Assembly: GCA_045125095.1 (NCBI GenBank)
Contig: JBGVMW010000267.1
Span: forward strand, 1 to 24,140
From: JBGVMW01 sp045125095
GTDB lineage: Bacteria > Bacillota > Clostridia > Lachnospirales > Lachnospiraceae
Direction: 5' to 3'
Length of the DNA stretch: 24,140 bases
The notes beneath the pieces were generated by a model. It worked only from the letters and a program-made list of their open reading frames with translations. It did not search any database and was not told the origin of the DNA. Positions 22,933 to 24,140 of this stretch are shown in pieces. Numbering within the stretch: position 1 is the first letter of the stretch; each line of letters opens with the position of its first letter. A program made the translations under genes and the position numbers.

Positions 22933-23442
22933 CTATTCACCAATCACTTCAACCTGACACATTTTCATGGTGGTTAATGCCGCTGTGTGGCTTTCCGGTG
23001 TCACACCGGCGCAACAATTGGCATCTACGGTTACTTTTATTTCAGGATATATGGCTTTGATGATCAGTGCATTTGATACCACACAGATATCCGTGCACAA
23101 CCCAATAATTTCTACTTCCTCTAAATTATACTCCTTCCAGTTCAAATAGCCAAATGTTGGTTTGTTAATGTAAATGGCTCCCGGTACTTCTAAGTCTTCC
23201 TGGATTCTCCATCCGTCGGTGCCTTCTATGCAATGTTCTACCGGAAGGTACTTACCTTCATTGGTGTTTAAATAATCCGGCTGGTGGGTGTCTCTTGTAA
23301 ATATAATCTCGTCACCATCAGCCTGATAGGCTGCTATCTTTTTCTTTACATTGTCAACAATTGCTACTGCTTCTTTTGTTCCTAATGCACCATCAATAAA
23401 ATCTTTCTGCATATCTACTACAATTAAGGTCTTCTTCATCAT
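22933..23442 (-). CDS. pncA: Nicotinamidase / isochorismatase-family amidohydrolase
   Basis: A 169-residue enzyme hydrolysing nicotinamide to nicotinate and ammonia. The Cys-hydrolase triad is Asp10 (VDMQKDF), Lys94 (NKPTFGY) and Cys120 (GLCTDICV). Asp52, His54 (RDTHQPDY) and His70 (VEHC) fit the metal site of nicotinamidases, which favours PncA over other isochorismatase-like proteins. It is slightly short for the family. GGAGG is followed by two adjacent ATG codons (23442, 23439); either could be used, and a GTG four codons earlier was rejected because it lies before the ribosome binding site. First gene of the operon, 54 bases before the PRPP-synthetase-like gene. Confidence 0.88.
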   Translation of the reverse strand: MMKKTLIVVDMQKDFIDGALGTKEAVAIVDNVKKKIAAYQADGDEIIFTRDTHQPDYLNTNEGKYLPVEHCIEGTDGWRIQEDLEVPGAIYINKPTFGYLNWKEYNLEEVEIIGLCTDICVVSNALIIKAIYPEIKVTVDANCCAGVTPESHTAALTTMKMCQVEVIGE

Positions 23443-23462
23443 TGCTACCTCCACTTTTCTGT

Positions 23463-23525
23463 TATTATCACTTTGATAATATCTCTTGTTGATATTATCA
23501 TATTACTAAATTGATAATATGTCAA
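23463..23525 (-). promoter_or_regulatory. NAD operon promoter with four half-site operators
   Basis: Minus strand TTGACA (23520-23525), 17-base spacer, TATGAT (23497-23502). Four copies of TGATAATA(T) alternate in orientation: 23463-23470, 23474-23483, 23491-23500 and 23512-23520. They give a perfect 8-bp dyad with a 3-base centre (23463-23481), a 10-bp dyad with a 7-base centre (23474-23500), and a 9-bp dyad with an 11-base centre (23492-23520) that covers the promoter. The arrangement suggests a dimeric repressor of NAD genes (NrtR- or NiaR-like), but the motif does not match a site I can name. Confidence 0.7.
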
Positions 23526-23600
23526 GAGAATTTTTTCTGTTTTTTCTGTATGATTGCTAAGCTGGACGAATGCGAATTTTAAATTTGCCGGTGTTCGAAA

Positions 23601-23884
23601 TACCATAACAGCTTGCATTTTCGTTATGGTAGGCAGAGAGAGGGGCTGTTGGTTGCACGTCCGGCCCCGGGTTACAGCGAAGATTGGAAAATGGAGCAGG
23701 CTCCAAGGTATAAGTGATTCTAAGAGGCTTGAATTGCTGCTAAGGACAAGCGGAAAAATATAGTTGTCTGAGCTTGCGAGTTCTATATTTTCCCGATTGT
23801 CCTTAGCAACAGGCAAAATACCTTAGTACCACTTACAGCTAAGTGCCCTGACTCTGATAGCAAGCTACAGCCCCTCTCTCTGCC
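23601..23884. other. Long multi-hairpin element, possible structured RNA (unit A)
   Basis: A 9-bp hairpin (23601-23609 with 23623-23631) abuts an 18-bp perfect stem (23632-23649 with 23867-23884), which continues inward with TTGC/GCAA. Inside lie GGAGC/GCTCC (23693-23704), and a long hairpin: 12 perfect pairs (23738-23749 with 23797-23808), then CGG/CCG and nine A-T-rich pairs to about 23783. AAGGTAT/ATACCTT (23705-23711, 23818-23824) competes with TAAGTG/CACTTA, so alternative folds exist. No credible gene is present and base composition is richer in G+C than nearby gaps. Strand of transcription is unknown. A large non-coding RNA (ROOL/GOLLD-like) or a palindromic mobile repeat are the main options. 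Confidence 0.5.
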
Positions 23885-23990
23885 GGATGGTTTACTATTA
23901 CACTTTGACACACGCACAAATCCGAATTTTTCACAATATAGATAGGTAATTGCGAAACGCCAACAAGCTAGCGAATTGTCAGAATTGTTT
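23885..23990. other. Spacer between the two hairpin units
   Basis: About 100 bases without a gene. It contains a small stem TGTCA/TGACA (about 23978-23996) and an AATTGCG / GCGAATT pair, neither conclusive. No promoter was identified with confidence. Confidence 0.3.
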
Positions 23991-23997
23991 TTGACAG

Positions 23998-24135
23998 ATA
24001 GCTGTTTGCTACATCGTCTATATGTGACCCTCTGAAAACGTCGGCACTTAGGCTGTGTATTTTACAGCCTTAGTGTCCGCTACGTTTGAAGGGAGCGAGA
24101 GCGCGTCAAATATAGACTATGTAGTAAGCAGCTAT
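23998..24135. other. Second multi-hairpin element (unit B), may extend past window
   Basis: A 26-base arm (23998-24023) pairs with 24110-24135 with one mismatch and two G-T pairs. Inside are CACTTAGGCTGT/ACAGCCTTAGTG (12 positions, one mismatch, about 24045-24076) and AAACGT/ACGTTT with CCCT/AGGG around it. The architecture, a long closing stem around nested hairpins, is like unit A although the sequences differ. Confidence 0.5.
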
Positions 24136-24140
24136 TTGCA

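Noticed and set aside
23445..23816. 123-codon minus-strand open frame upstream of pncA
   Set aside because: It runs through the hairpins of unit A and the whole pncA promoter/operator array, so it is more likely accidental than a gene.
23601..23884. Retron msr-msd or integron attC site
   Set aside because: Long inverted ends fit loosely, but no reverse transcriptase or integrase gene is in the window and no branching-G or core-site sequence was recognised.
23601..24140. tmRNA, SRP RNA, RNase P RNA or 6S RNA
   Set aside because: The diagnostic conserved segments of these RNAs are absent; the perfect 18-bp closing stem also does not fit them.
1..24140. CRISPR arrays, phage structural genes, restriction or toxin-antitoxin systems
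   Set aside because: No regularly spaced repeats and no genes of these types were seen.

Overview
The window looks like chromosomal DNA of a low-GC, anaerobic Firmicute, most likely a gut Lachnospiraceae relative (Agathobacter/Roseburia/Lachnospira-like). This rests on AT-rich DNA with AGGAGG-type ribosome binding sites and on gene content: hybrid cluster protein, CbiK-type chelatase, hexameric glutamate dehydrogenase, CPBP protease, a DUF4392 protein and Big2-domain surface protein. The genus is inference.

Layout. 1-155: start of a transposase gene that runs off the left edge. 471-2509 (minus): alpha/beta hydrolase then a DUF4392 protein. 2752-3708 (minus): CPBP membrane protease. 3809-4606 (minus): CbiK-type chelatase. 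4948-7207 (plus): two-gene polar amino acid ABC transporter whose substrate-binding domain appears circularly permuted. 7371-8422 (plus): a small secreted protein frameshifted in an A8 tract, and a small membrane-anchored protein. 8601-10401 (minus): four-helix protein, DUF2325 protein and a ZIP metal transporter whose promoter carries a palindrome. 10824-11387 (plus): protein of two tandem beta-type repeats. 11449-13155 (minus): secreted Ig-like protein with an internal duplication and a nonsense-cut tail. 13705-15954 (minus): an hcp gene broken by a deletion/frameshift and its Crp/Fnr-family regulator. 16236-17570 (minus): glutamate dehydrogenase. 17912-19126 (minus): stand-alone TrpB. 19254-23442 (minus): NAD salvage operon, pncA, PRPP-synthetase-like gene, NAMPT-like gene, nadE and an uncharacterised gene. 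23600-24140: gene-free, strongly self-complementary DNA, possibly a large structured RNA.

How it works together. The NAD operon starts from one sigma-A-type promoter covered by four copies of a TGATAATAT half-site, so one repressor probably controls nicotinamide deamidation, phosphoribosyl donor supply, phosphoribosyl transfer and final amidation. The Crp/Fnr protein should switch on hcp through a 5-4-5 dyad centred at -41.5, but its target is broken in this sequence. Transcription units are mostly separated by clear hairpin terminators, four of which are followed by the same short sequence (TATACTAG-like), a local genome signature.

The most unusual items are the permuted binding domain fused to the permease, the altered specificity residue in the NAMPT-like enzyme beside a PRPP-synthetase homologue, the structured right end, and several apparently decaying or phase-variable genes (hcp, the A8-tract gene, the Ig-like tail). 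No CRISPR array, tRNA or rRNA was seen.
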